DNA from: Mycobacterium barrassiae
Lineage (GTDB): Bacteria > Actinomycetota > Actinomycetes > Mycobacteriales > Mycobacteriaceae
Direction: 5' to 3'
Length of the DNA stretch: 64,000 bases
NCBI RefSeq assembly: GCF_025822765.1
Contig: NZ_JACKUK010000027.1
Span: 311,626 to 375,625 of the forward strand
This document shows positions 38,579 through 47,128 of the stretch, one piece after another. Numbering within the stretch: position 1 is the stretch's first letter; each line of letters starts with the position of its first letter. The notes beneath the pieces are model-generated. The model worked only from the letters and a program-made list of their open reading frames with translations. It was not told the origin of the DNA and ran no database searches. The position numbers and the translations under genes are program-made.

Positions 38579-39037
38579 ATGAGCAGGCATTCTCGGCGCG
38601 CCGTCGGGGCGGCGGCGCTCGTGATCGTCGCCATGGCCGTGGGCACCGGGTGCTCATCAGGAACCGACACCTCGTCAGGACCCGACGCCGGGCCCACCAC
38701 GCCGGCACCGGCCGAGACGACCACGACGACGTCGGAGACCCCTACCGCGGCCCCCGGCGAGGTCGCCGTATCCCCGGACGGCGTCACGACGGCCGTCGGA
38801 GCTCCAGCCGACTCCACCGAGGACGAGTACTTCAAGGCGTGTAAGGCTGCGCGCGACTGGATGCAACAGCAGGGCGGCGACGCCAAGGCGCAGCTCGAGC
38901 CGTATTTGAAAAACGTGCAGGCCTCCGACGCACCGGGCCCGGGCACGTTCGACACCCCGTGGTCCCAGCTGCCTCCGCCGCGCCAGGCGGCGGTGATCGT
39001 GGCGGCGCAAGCCGCCGCCGACGCGCTCTGCGGTTAG
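38579..39037 (+). CDS. lpqV: Lipoprotein LpqV
   Basis: A 152-residue secreted lipoprotein: basic N-terminus, hydrophobic core, lipobox AVGTGC with the lipidated cysteine at about residue 25, then a Ser/Thr/Pro-rich linker and a small C-terminal domain with two further cysteines (EYFKACKAARDWM and ADALCG). Orthologue of M. tuberculosis LpqV (Rv1064c) by order and size. Function unknown. The ATG at 38579 has a leaderless-type promoter; an upstream in-frame ATG (38561) is unlikely. Confidence 0.88.
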   Translation: MSRHSRRAVGAAALVIVAMAVGTGCSSGTDTSSGPDAGPTTPAPAETTTTTSETPTAAPGEVAVSPDGVTTAVGAPADSTEDEYFKACKAARDWMQQQGGDAKAQLEPYLKNVQASDAPGPGTFDTPWSQLPPPRQAAVIVAAQAAADALCG

Positions 39038-39040
39038 GCG

Positions 39041-39046
39041 CAGAAT
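39041..39046 (+). promoter_or_regulatory. Candidate -10 element for the first patatin
   Basis: CAGAAT lies 6 nt before the ATG at 39053, only 4 bp after the lpqV stop. It may give a second, leaderless start within the lpqV transcript. Confidence 0.35.
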
Positions 39047-39052
39047 GGCCTT

Positions 39053-40000
39053 ATGGCTGGCAAGCGAGTCGCCCTTGCCCTCGGCAGTGGAGGGGCTCGC
39101 GGGTACGCCCACATCGGGGTCATCCATGAACTGCAGGACCGCGGCTACGAGATCGTCGGCATCGCGGGATCGTCGATGGGTGCGCTCGTCGGCGGCCTCC
39201 AGGCCGCGGGAAAGCTCGACGATTTCGCGGAGTGGGCCAGGGCGCTGACCCAACGCGCGATACTTCGCCTCCTCGATCCGAAGATCACCGCCGCCGGGGT
39301 GCTGCGCGCCGAGAAGATCCTCGACGCGGTCCGCGACATCCTCGGCGAAGTGAAGATCGAGGAGTTGCCGATCCCCTACACGGCGGTCAGCACCGACCTG
39401 CTCTCGGGGAAGTCGGTATGGCTGCAGCGCGGGCCCGTGGATGCCGCGATCCGGGCGTCGATCGCGATCCCGGGTGTGATCGTGCCGCACGTGCTCGACG
39501 GGCGACTGCTTGCCGACGGTGGCATCCTCGACCCGCTGCCGATGGCGCCGATAGCCGCCGCCAACGCCGATCTCACGATCGCGGTGAGTCTGGCCGGCAG
39601 CGAGGCGGGCGGCGAGGAGCCCGAGGATTCCGAACCCGGGCCCACCGCGGAATGGCTGGGGCGGATGTGGCGCAGCACCACCGCGCTGTTCGACGCGGGC
39701 CAGTCCGACGAGAGCGAGGACAAGCTCATCGCCGCGTCGAAGGAGGCTCCCAAGGGGATGCCGGTGCCGAAGCTCGGCAGCTTCGAGGTGATGAACCGGA
39801 CGATCGACATCGCGCAGGCCGCGCTGGCCCGTCACACCCTGGCGGCGTATCCCCCCGACGTGTTGATCGAGGTGCCAAGGACCGCATGCCGCAGTCTCGA
39901 ATTCCACCGCGCAAGCGAGGTCATCGATATCGGTCGCGAACTCGCCGCGACGGTGCTCGACGGGCTGGAGAAGCCCGAGACCGCCTCTGTGAAAACGTGA
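39053..40000 (+). CDS. Patatin-like phospholipase (Rv1063c-like)
   Basis: A 315-residue patatin/RssA-type hydrolase. Oxyanion motif GSGGARGYAH (11-20), nucleophile elbow GSSMG (39-43, Ser41), and catalytic aspartate in LADGGILDPLP (about 153). Patatins are Ser-Asp dyad lipid acyl hydrolases. It lies 15 bp downstream of lpqV on the same strand and converges, one base apart, with another patatin at 40002. Substrate unknown. Confidence 0.93.
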   Translation: MAGKRVALALGSGGARGYAHIGVIHELQDRGYEIVGIAGSSMGALVGGLQAAGKLDDFAEWARALTQRAILRLLDPKITAAGVLRAEKILDAVRDILGEVKIEELPIPYTAVSTDLLSGKSVWLQRGPVDAAIRASIAIPGVIVPHVLDGRLLADGGILDPLPMAPIAAANADLTIAVSLAGSEAGGEEPEDSEPGPTAEWLGRMWRSTTALFDAGQSDESEDKLIAASKEAPKGMPVPKLGSFEVMNRTIDIAQAALARHTLAAYPPDVLIEVPRTACRSLEFHRASEVIDIGRELAATVLDGLEKPETASVKT

Positions 40001-40001
40001 T

Positions 40002-40859
40002 TCAGCGACCGAGGAAATCGGCGACCTCTGCCGCCACCCGCCTGCCCTGCTGACGGCCCGCCACGGCGGACGGCACCCGGCATGCGGGATCCAGCGGGTT
40101 GGGACCGAAGGCCGCCAGCGCCTCGTCGTCGGCGAACACCGCATACGTCGCACCGGAGAACGCCTCGACCTCGGCGGCAGTTCCGTCGCCGAACGGTGAC
40201 GGCGACGACTTGCCCTGCGGCACAAGGACAACGGCTTCGTCACAATCGGCTGCCAGGGCCATGTTGACGGTGCTGCCGACGCCGCCGTCCATGTAGCGCC
40301 GGTCTCCGATCGTCACGGGCGGCCAGGCACCGGGAACGGCGCAGCTGGCGGCCACCGCGTCGACCAGACTGACTCCCGACGACGCGTCGAAGGCGACGAG
40401 TTCACCTGTCGCGGTGTCGATCGCCGAGATGCGCACGTCCCGCTCCGGCCACTCGTGGCTGGGCAGGCGGTTGGCGATCACGTCGCGACGCACGGCCTCG
40501 CTGACGGTCTCCGCCGACAGCGCGATCGCACCGATCTTCTGCAGCTTCTCGGCGGTCGTCACACCGGGCTGCAGCATGGCGGCGACGAACAATTCGGTGA
40601 TCTCGTCGACGCCGATCTTCGGGTTCAGCTCGGTCGACGTCGGCGCGGTCTGTCGCTGGAACAACTCGTCGAGACTGAGTCCACTGACCAGCTGCGCGGC
40701 GACCGTCGACCCTGCCGACGTCCCCACCAGGACGTCGGTGTTCAAGAGTGCCTCCACCGTCGCGGGTGATTCGTCGGCGACGCCGCGCAGAATGCCCGTC
40801 TCCCACGCGATGCCCGCCAGTCCCCCGCCGGCGAGCACCAGCGCACGTTTCGTCGTCAC
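40002..40859 (-). CDS. Patatin-like phospholipase (Rv1062-like)
   Basis: A 285-residue patatin-family protein, the size of Rv1062. It has an N-terminal LAGGGLAGIAWE oxyanion region (9-20), GTSAGS nucleophile elbow (46-51, Ser48), and DGGVGSTVN for the aspartate. The start is the GTG at 40859; a weak -10-like CACACT lies 7 nt upstream. The frame is open upstream but without homology. It is in tail-to-tail arrangement with the other patatin gene. Confidence 0.92.
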   Translation of the reverse strand: MTTKRALVLAGGGLAGIAWETGILRGVADESPATVEALLNTDVLVGTSAGSTVAAQLVSGLSLDELFQRQTAPTSTELNPKIGVDEITELFVAAMLQPGVTTAEKLQKIGAIALSAETVSEAVRRDVIANRLPSHEWPERDVRISAIDTATGELVAFDASSGVSLVDAVAASCAVPGAWPPVTIGDRRYMDGGVGSTVNMALAADCDEAVVLVPQGKSSPSPFGDGTAAEVEAFSGATYAVFADDEALAAFGPNPLDPACRVPSAVAGRQQGRRVAAEVADFLGR

Positions 40860-40916
40860 AGCTGCGAGTGTGCCAAATGCGGCGGTGCCGACGATTCCGC
40901 GGGCCTGCGCAACCGT

Positions 40917-40922
40917 TAGTGT
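40917..40922 (+). promoter_or_regulatory. Candidate leaderless -10 element for the HAD phosphatase gene
   Basis: TAGTGT is followed by 6 nt and the ATG at 40929. Confidence 0.5.
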
Positions 40923-40928
40923 CGAGCC

Positions 40929-41663
40929 ATGATGCCCGGCACGGGATTCATCGCCGCCGTCGGAGCCGCAGCGTTGATCGTCGCGGGCTGTCCGGCCGCC
41001 CTGGCCCAGCCACCCGCGCCGCCGACCCCGATCATCCCGCCGCCCGTCCAGCCGGCCAACGTGGGCGACGTCAAGCGCGACGCCGTCGCGTATTACGACA
41101 GCGGCGCATACCTGACGAACCTGCAACAGGCCGCCGCGCCCGCGGCCGCGTGGATCAAGGAGCAGGCTCCGCACGTCGCCCGTCCTGCGGTGGTTTTCGA
41201 CATCGACGAAACCGCGTTGTCGAACTGGGAAGCCATCAAGGCCAACGACTTCGGCCGGTTCGGCGACGGGCCGTGTGACCAGCTGCCCGAGGGGCCATGC
41301 GGATGGCTGGCGTGGGATCTGAGCGGGCGCTCGACGCTGATCCCGCCGACGATGGATGTCTTCAACACCGCGAAAGAGCACGGTGCGACGATCTTCTTCA
41401 TCACCGGCCGTGACGAGTCTCAGCGTGCCGCCACCGAACGCAATCTGCTCGACACCGGTTACATCGGATATGAGCGGCTGATCATGGAACCGACTGGCGC
41501 CCACTATGTTTCCGCCGCTGACTTCAAGGCGCCGCAGCGGGCGGCGATCGAAGCGCAGGGCTACACGATCATCGCCAACGTCGGCGACCAGCCGTCCGAT
41601 CTCGCCGGTGGCTTCGCCCAACAGACCTACCTGCTACCGAATCCGTTCTACCGCATCCCCTAG
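40929..41663 (+). CDS. Secreted HAD-superfamily acid phosphatase
   Basis: A 244-residue secreted protein. A signal peptide (about 1-27) ending near AALAQP is followed by a Pro-rich linker and a HAD acid phosphatase domain with VFDIDETALS (D91, D93, the nucleophile and acid/base pair) and a second conserved motif FFITGRDE. It probably removes phosphate from an extracytoplasmic substrate. The leaderless-type promoter TAGTGT lies 6 nt before the ATG. It is followed immediately by the alcohol dehydrogenase gene (7 bp gap). Confidence 0.9.
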   Translation: MMPGTGFIAAVGAAALIVAGCPAALAQPPAPPTPIIPPPVQPANVGDVKRDAVAYYDSGAYLTNLQQAAAPAAAWIKEQAPHVARPAVVFDIDETALSNWEAIKANDFGRFGDGPCDQLPEGPCGWLAWDLSGRSTLIPPTMDVFNTAKEHGATIFFITGRDESQRAATERNLLDTGYIGYERLIMEPTGAHYVSAADFKAPQRAAIEAQGYTIIANVGDQPSDLAGGFAQQTYLLPNPFYRIP

Positions 41664-41670
41664 GAGTGAC

Positions 41671-42714
41671 ATGGTCGACACAATGCGGGCGCAGCGCTTC
41701 TACGCAGACTCGAAGACCATTGCGGTGGAAGACGTTCCGATACCGGAGCCCGGGCCCGGCGAAGTTTTGGTCAAGGTCGCGTTCTGCGGCATCTGTCACT
41801 CCGACCTCAGCCTGATCAACGGCACCTTCCCGGCAATGCTGCCCGTGGTGACACAGGGTCACGAGGCGTCGGGGACGATCGCCAAGCTCGGTCCCGACGT
41901 CACAGGCTGGAAGGAGGGCGACCGCGTGGTCGTCGCGGCGGGCCGCCCGTGCATGTCCTGCGCGAACTGCCGCCGCGGCGACGTGACGAACTGCCTGGCC
42001 ATCCAGTTGATGGCGTTCGCCTACGACGGCGGGTGGGCGGAATACACCGTCGCGCAGGCGTTCGGCCTGACCCCGGTCCCCGACAACGTCCCGCTGGAGC
42101 AGGCGGCGATCCTCGCCGACGCGGTGTCGACGCCGTTCGGTGCGGTGGTGCGCACCGGCAAGGTCGGCATCGGCGAATCGGTCGGCGTATGGGGCGTCGG
42201 CGGTGTCGGCACCCACATCGTGCAGCTCGCGCGGCTGGTCGGTGCCGTGCCGGTGATCGCCGTCGACATCAAACCCGAAGTGCTCGATCGCGCACTCACA
42301 CTCGGTGCCGACCACGCCTTCGATGCGCGTGACGACCGGCTTGCGGAGAAGATCGCTGACGTGACGGGAGGCCGCAAGCTCGATGTCGCGTTCGACGCGG
42401 TCGGTCTGAAGTCGACGTTCGAACAGGCCCTCGATAGCCTGACGGTCGGCGGCCGTTTGGTAGCAGTCGGAATGAGCGCCGAATCCCCCACCGTCGGACC
42501 CACCAGCATGTTCGGGCTGACGCAGAAGCACGTGCTGGGCCACCTCGGCTACCAGAACGTCGACATCGCAACCCTGGCCGCGTTGGTTTCCACTGGGCGC
42601 CTTGATATCTCGCGGTCAATCAGCGACATCGTCGCACTCGAAGACATCAGGGTCGGCATCGAACGGCTCGAGCGGCAGGAGGGCAACCCGATCCGCATCC
42701 TGGTCAAGCCGTGA
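41671..42714 (+). CDS. Zinc-dependent alcohol dehydrogenase
   Basis: A 347-residue medium-chain dehydrogenase. Catalytic zinc ligands C39, H64 and E65 (GICHSDLS, GHEASGT), structural zinc cysteines in CMSCANCRRGDVTNC (C94, C97, C100, C108), and a Rossmann motif GVGGVG for NAD(P). It should oxidise primary or secondary alcohols; substrate unknown. TAGGAGTG gives a Shine-Dalgarno overlapping the upstream stop, so it is probably co-transcribed with the HAD phosphatase. A cruciform-like terminator lies downstream. Confidence 0.94.
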   Translation: MVDTMRAQRFYADSKTIAVEDVPIPEPGPGEVLVKVAFCGICHSDLSLINGTFPAMLPVVTQGHEASGTIAKLGPDVTGWKEGDRVVVAAGRPCMSCANCRRGDVTNCLAIQLMAFAYDGGWAEYTVAQAFGLTPVPDNVPLEQAAILADAVSTPFGAVVRTGKVGIGESVGVWGVGGVGTHIVQLARLVGAVPVIAVDIKPEVLDRALTLGADHAFDARDDRLAEKIADVTGGRKLDVAFDAVGLKSTFEQALDSLTVGGRLVAVGMSAESPTVGPTSMFGLTQKHVLGHLGYQNVDIATLAALVSTGRLDISRSISDIVALEDIRVGIERLERQEGNPIRILVKP

Positions 42715-42777
42715 CCGGTGCCCTCACCGACCGCGGGACTAGTTGACTGCCGACGGGGCCGCCATGTCCTGTTTGCA

Positions 42778-42850
42778 GTCCTATGACCGAGATTGCGCTC
42801 ATGGCTGTTGATCAGCCAAACGACCCTGTGTTCAATCTCGGTCATAGGAC
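42778..42850. terminator. Cruciform-type intergenic palindrome
   Basis: Arms 42778-42795 and 42833-42850 are an 18-bp perfect inverted repeat (GTCCTATGACCGAGATTG). The 37-nt interior contains a second small stem GGCTG/CAGCC (42804-42818). It separates two converging genes and is likely a two-way transcription end. Confidence 0.75.
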
Positions 42851-42880
42851 GCAGTTGGCAAACCCACCCCTCCGCCAGGA

Positions 42881-43930
42881 CTAGCCCAGTCGAGGCGCAG
42901 CCTTACCGCTGATCAGCGGCAGGTCCAGATACGTCGCAATTCCGGGTGCTGCGGCGCAGACGGCGGGAACCGAGTTCACGCAGTGCGCCGCGGTGCCGAC
43001 GATGCCGTACTCCGGCCCCTCTCCACCGACGGCGGACTGGAAGCCTTTGACCGTGATCGAGATGTCGGGGTTGCCCTGGATCTCCATCTCGTAGCGTTGT
43101 CCTTCGGGGCCGAATGTCCATGCGGGATCCAGCTTTTCCTCGCCCATCAGCCAGTTGACGGTGACGCGCACGACGACCTCGTCGCCGACCAGCGCCTCCC
43201 AGTGGAACTTGCGGCCTGCGACCTGGCCCGGCTCGATCACGCCGATCGGCGATTCGATCGGAGCTGTGGCGACCGCGATCTCCTGTGACGAGCGCACTTT
43301 CGGATCGGCGTTGAAGCCGACCTTGTCGACGATCATCTTCACGGCCTGGATGAAGCCGCCGTCGAGCAGCTTCTGCATCGGCCCGCTGAGGGCCTTGTCG
43401 GGGACCTCGCCGAAGCCCATCACATGGCGCACGACGTCGGGCGCTTCATACGTGCGCAGGTCGGAGAACTCCTCGGCACGAACGAATGTCACGCCGGTCG
43501 AGAACGCCGAGAACAGCAGCGGAAACTTCTCGCTGATGCCGCCGGGCGCCATGCCGGTGCCGTGCAGCGTCACGTTGCCCTCGAGCGCGGCATCGCGAAG
43601 GCCGGCCGACTGTCGCTCGCTGGGATAGACCCACCCGACCGGGGTCACCACGTTCTTCCCGGACCGCAGCAGCGCAGCGACCTCGTCGGGGTTGGGCAGC
43701 AGAGGCGAATAGATGACCGCGTCGGCGTCGAGCGCGAGGACTTCGTCGACGTTGTTGGTCGCGGTGACGCCGATCGGCTCGCCTCCGATGAGCTCGCCGA
43801 CGTCCTTGCCCGACTTGTCCGCCGAGTGCACCCAGCAGCCGACGAGTTCGAGGTCGGGGTGCTCGAGCACACCCTTGATGGCGGCAACTCCGACACCACC
43901 CGTCGCCCACTGCACGACCTTCAGGGCCAT
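42881..43930 (-). CDS. NAD(P)-dependent dehydrogenase, dihydrodipicolinate-reductase-like (Rv1059-like), KstR-box gene
   Basis: A 349-residue protein with an N-terminal Rossmann fold (WATGGVGVAAIKG) and a C-terminal alpha/beta domain, resembling the dihydrodipicolinate reductase/NAD(P)H-dependent amine dehydrogenase group. Substrate is not known. A canonical KstR operator lies just upstream (43946-43959), which implies induction during cholesterol catabolism, and AGGAGG precedes the ATG. Orthologue of Rv1059 by sequence pattern. Confidence 0.88.
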   Translation of the reverse strand: MALKVVQWATGGVGVAAIKGVLEHPDLELVGCWVHSADKSGKDVGELIGGEPIGVTATNNVDEVLALDADAVIYSPLLPNPDEVAALLRSGKNVVTPVGWVYPSERQSAGLRDAALEGNVTLHGTGMAPGGISEKFPLLFSAFSTGVTFVRAEEFSDLRTYEAPDVVRHVMGFGEVPDKALSGPMQKLLDGGFIQAVKMIVDKVGFNADPKVRSSQEIAVATAPIESPIGVIEPGQVAGRKFHWEALVGDEVVVRVTVNWLMGEEKLDPAWTFGPEGQRYEMEIQGNPDISITVKGFQSAVGGEGPEYGIVGTAAHCVNSVPAVCAAAPGIATYLDLPLISGKAAPRLG

Positions 43931-43945
43931 ACCGCCTCCTAAAAC

Positions 43946-43959
43946 TAGAACACGTTCTA
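43946..43959. promoter_or_regulatory. KstR operator
   Basis: TAGAACACGTTCTA is a perfect 14-bp palindrome matching the mycobacterial KstR consensus TNNAACNNGTTNNA. KstR is the TetR-family repressor of cholesterol catabolism genes, released by 3-oxo-cholestenoyl-CoA type ligands (known). It lies about 15 bp upstream of the 43930 start codon. Confidence 0.85.
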
Positions 43960-43993
43960 TTCCGGTCTACACCACTTCTTGCCCCGTTCGGGT

Positions 43994-43999
43994 GACAAT
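43994..43999 (+). promoter_or_regulatory. Candidate leaderless -10 element for the embR-like gene
   Basis: GACAAT is followed by 7 nt and the ATG at 44007. The same hexamer precedes glpX and the 48824 gene. Confidence 0.5.
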
Positions 44000-44006
44000 T
44001 GGCGCG

Positions 44007-45146
44007 ATGGCTTCGATCAAGATCGAGTTCGGCGTGCTGGGGCCCCTGCAGATGACGGCCGACGGCGCGCCGATCACGCTGGGCACCCCCAAGCTGCGGG
44101 CCGTGCTGGCGATGCTCGTGATGAATCGAAATCGGCCGGTGTCCATCGACGCCCTGATCACTGCGGCATGGGAGGAGGGCCCGCCGCCGGAGGCCAGGGC
44201 CAGCCTGCATTCCTACATCTCGAACCTGCGCAAGCTGATCAGCGCAGCGGGTGCGGATCCGAAAACGATGTTGGTCAACGCCCCGCCCGGGTACCGGCTC
44301 AACCTGCCCGACACCGACTGCGACATCGGCCGGTTCGTGGCCGAGAAAGCCGCCGGGGTGCACGCCGCCGCGGCGGGTCGCTTCGAGGAGGCCAGCCGTC
44401 ACCTGACCGACGCGCTGGCCGAGTGGCGCGGCCCCGTCCTCGACGACCTGCGCACCTTCCAGTTCGTCAACGTGTTCGCCACCGCGCTCACCGAGGACAA
44501 GGTGGTTGCCCACACCGCCCGGGCTGAAGCCGAAATCGCTTGTGGGCGTGCGTATGCCGTGATCGGCGAGCTCGAGAGCCTGACGGTGGAGTACCCATAC
44601 CGCGAACCGTTGTGGGCACAACTGATCACCGCGTACTACGCGGCCGAACGCCAGTCCGAGGCGCTGGACGCCTACCAGCGGCTCAAGTCGACGCTGGCCG
44701 AAGATCTGGGCATCGACCCTGGGCCGACCGTGCGGGCGCTGCACGAGAAGATCCTTCGGCAGGAGTCGCTGGACGTGAAAGGCGCCGCGAAGACCACGGC
44801 GGTACACCAGATCGGCGACATCGACATGCGCACCTCGGTCAATTCGACGGCGGCGCTGGCGACGCTGCGTTCGGCGGCCGGGCACGCCTACCCGCTGACG
44901 GCGACGGCCACCAGGATCGGGCGGCTCGCCGACAACGACATCGTGCTCGACGACAGCAATGTCAGCCGTCATCACGCGGTGATCATCGACACCGGAACCA
45001 GCTTCGTGATCACCGATCTGCGCTCGGCCAACGGCATTGACGTGCGGGGAGAGCGGATTCGAGGCACCGCAACGCTCGCCGACGGCGACAAGATCCGCAT
45101 TTGCGATCACGAGTTCACGTTTGAGATCGAGCCGCGCTCGACGTAG
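44007..45146 (+). CDS. embR: EmbR-type transcriptional regulator (SARP/BTAD with FHA domain)
   Basis: A 379-residue regulator with an N-terminal winged-helix DNA-binding domain (about 1-95), a BTAD domain (about 100-245), and a C-terminal FHA phosphothreonine-binding domain (about 290-372, with IGRLADNDIVLDDSNVSRHH). The architecture is that of M. tuberculosis EmbR, whose FHA domain binds the kinase PknH and which activates embCAB (known). Adjacency to a PknH-like kinase on the same strand supports the assignment. Size is close to EmbR (388). I cannot exclude an EmbR2-type paralogue. Confidence 0.88.
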   Translation: MASIKIEFGVLGPLQMTADGAPITLGTPKLRAVLAMLVMNRNRPVSIDALITAAWEEGPPPEARASLHSYISNLRKLISAAGADPKTMLVNAPPGYRLNLPDTDCDIGRFVAEKAAGVHAAAAGRFEEASRHLTDALAEWRGPVLDDLRTFQFVNVFATALTEDKVVAHTARAEAEIACGRAYAVIGELESLTVEYPYREPLWAQLITAYYAAERQSEALDAYQRLKSTLAEDLGIDPGPTVRALHEKILRQESLDVKGAAKTTAVHQIGDIDMRTSVNSTAALATLRSAAGHAYPLTATATRIGRLADNDIVLDDSNVSRHHAVIIDTGTSFVITDLRSANGIDVRGERIRGTATLADGDKIRICDHEFTFEIEPRST

Positions 45147-45197
45147 TGCGGCATTAGGGTGTGTTTGCCCGGCAAGACACCCCTGAGGAGAGCCCCG

Positions 45198-46973
45198 GTG
45201 AGCGACCCCGAAAAGGAGTCACGCGTTGGTACGCAGATCGGCCCGTACCGACTGCGCCGGCTGCTGGGCAAGGGCGGCATGGGTGAGGTCTACGAGGCCG
45301 AGGACACGGTCAAGGACCGCATCGTCGCTCTGAAGTTGTTGCCGGAGTCGGCGTCCAACGATCCGGTGTTCCGCAAGCGGCTGCAGCGCGAGGCGCATTC
45401 GGCCGGACGGCTGCAGGAACCCCACGTCGTCCCGATTCACGACTACGGCGAGATCGACGGGCTGCTGTACGTCGACATGCGCATGATCGAAGGCCAAGAC
45501 CTTCGCAAGATGCTCAAGGCGTACGGGCCGTTGACGCCGGCGCGGGCCGTGGCGATCGTGCGGCAGATCGCCTCAGCGCTCGATGCCGCGCACGAAAGCG
45601 GCGTCATGCACCGCGACGTCAAGCCCGAGAACATCATCATCACCCGCGACGACTTCGCGTACCTGGTCGATTTCGGCATCGCCAACGCCGCCACCGACGA
45701 GAAGCTCACCGAACTCGGCACCGCGGTCGGCACCTACGCCTACATGGCTCCCGAGCGGTTCACCCGCGACGAGGTGACGTACCGCGCCGACATCTACGCG
45801 TTGGCGTGCGTGCTGCACGAATGCCTCACCGGTGGGCAGCCGTATCCCGGCGACAGCGTCAGCGTCATCATCACCGCCCACCTGATGCACCCCATCCCCA
45901 AGCCGAGCGTCGAACGGCCCGGGATTCCCGGCAGATTCGACGAGGTGATCGCCCGTGGCATGGCCAAGAAGCCGGAGGATCGCTACGCCAGCGCGGGCGA
46001 CCTGGCGGCGGCCGCCACCGCAGCGCTGACCCATCGGGAGCAGGATCAGGCGGCGACCATCTTGCAGCGCAGCGAGGCGGCGACGAAGCCTGTGCCACCC
46101 ACGCCGCTGCCGGGCCCGCCGCCTTATCCGATCTCCCACACACCGCCGCCGGGATCGCCGCCGACGCCGGGGTCCTACCCCGTCGCACAACCGCCCCCGC
46201 CGTCGGGCCCTCGACCCGTGGCGTTTCATACCGGTCCCCCGCCCAGCGGGCCGATCGGACCTCAGGTTCCGAGTGGGCCGCCCAGCGGGCCGATGTGGTC
46301 GGCGACGCCGGCACCCCCCGGTCCGCCGCAGCCGCCGTCGTCGGGTGGGTCAAAGGTCCCGTGGATTCCGCTGGCGGCCGTCGCCGCGGTGTTGGCGTTG
46401 GTGCTCGGGGGCCTCGGCATCTGGTGGATGGTCGGCGGGGACGACTCGTCGACGTCGGGCATGGGTACGTCGGAGACCAGCACGACGACGATGACCAGCG
46501 AACGGACCACCAGGCGGACGCCAAGGACGACAACCCCGACGCAGAACCCGGATTCGTTCGAATCGAAGCTCATGTCGGTGCTACCGCGCGGCTACGACGC
46601 CGGCGTGTGCGAGCCGGCGAGCCCACCGGCGACGGGCGCCCTCGCGACCGTCGACTGCGGTCCGGCGTCACCCGAGGGTGGTCCGGAGAACGCCCGGTAT
46701 TCGCTGTTCGCCGACCAGGGCGCCCTCGACCGGGCGTTCGACGATTCCGTCGCGGCGAACTCGGAGCTGGTGCAGTGCCCGAACAGCAACGCCGATTCGC
46801 CGACGACGTGGCACTACACCGAGACGCCGGACAAGGTCGAGGGCCGGATCGCCTGCGGCGTCTTCAACGGCCGTCAGGACGTGACGTGGACCTTCAACGA
46901 ACACCTGATGCTCGGCGATGCGCAGGGACCCGATCTCCCCGGCCTGCACGATTGGTGGCTGAAGTTCGCCTGA
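45198..46973 (+). CDS. pknH: Eukaryotic-type Ser/Thr protein kinase, PknH-like
   Basis: A 591-residue transmembrane kinase. Kinase domain about 17-280 with glycine loop GKGGMGEVY, lysine in VALKLLP, catalytic HRDVKPEN and DFG. Then a Pro-rich juxtamembrane stretch (about 290-390), one transmembrane helix (about 397-418) and a Thr-rich linker leading to an extracytoplasmic domain with four cysteines (VCEP, DCGP, QCPN, ACGV). The start is the GTG at 45198, with GAGGAG seven nt upstream. It follows embR, as PknH does in M. tuberculosis, so phosphorylation of EmbR is likely. The sensor domain is shorter than that of PknH. Confidence 0.9.
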   Translation: MSDPEKESRVGTQIGPYRLRRLLGKGGMGEVYEAEDTVKDRIVALKLLPESASNDPVFRKRLQREAHSAGRLQEPHVVPIHDYGEIDGLLYVDMRMIEGQDLRKMLKAYGPLTPARAVAIVRQIASALDAAHESGVMHRDVKPENIIITRDDFAYLVDFGIANAATDEKLTELGTAVGTYAYMAPERFTRDEVTYRADIYALACVLHECLTGGQPYPGDSVSVIITAHLMHPIPKPSVERPGIPGRFDEVIARGMAKKPEDRYASAGDLAAAATAALTHREQDQAATILQRSEAATKPVPPTPLPGPPPYPISHTPPPGSPPTPGSYPVAQPPPPSGPRPVAFHTGPPPSGPIGPQVPSGPPSGPMWSATPAPPGPPQPPSSGGSKVPWIPLAAVAAVLALVLGGLGIWWMVGGDDSSTSGMGTSETSTTTMTSERTTRRTPRTTTPTQNPDSFESKLMSVLPRGYDAGVCEPASPPATGALATVDCGPASPEGGPENARYSLFADQGALDRAFDDSVAANSELVQCPNSNADSPTTWHYTETPDKVEGRIACGVFNGRQDVTWTFNEHLMLGDAQGPDLPGLHDWWLKFA

Positions 46974-46977
46974 GGTA

Positions 46978-47030
46978 GCGATTTCGGCGTGCTGGGTCAC
47001 GCTCAGCGAGACTGAGCACGCCGAAATCGC
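46978..47030. repeat. 53-bp dispersed palindrome, copy 3 (inverted)
   Basis: Arms 46978-46997 and 47011-47030 (19 of 20 pairs or wobble) around a 13-nt spacer. Compared with copies 1 and 2 it is in reverse orientation. It lies just after the pknH stop, between two genes in the same direction. Confidence 0.85.
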
Positions 47031-47128
47031 CAATAAACCAAGAATCTGACAAGGATCCATCAAGGCCGCTATCCGACTCTGATGTCGACCCGGAAACCCA
47101 CCGGACGGAATCGACATCAGGAGTCCAC

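Noticed and set aside
38402-38590. Longer version (78 codons) of the polycysteine ORF starting at 38590
   Set aside because: The extra N-terminus looks random, while the short version has a -10 at exact leaderless spacing.
42804-42818. Inner hairpin as an independent small RNA
   Set aside because: No promoter seen; more simply part of the cruciform terminator.
43446-45110. Long minus-strand frame over embR and the dehydrogenase
   Set aside because: Antisense of two real genes, including the KstR-controlled one, whose protein is recognisable in another frame.
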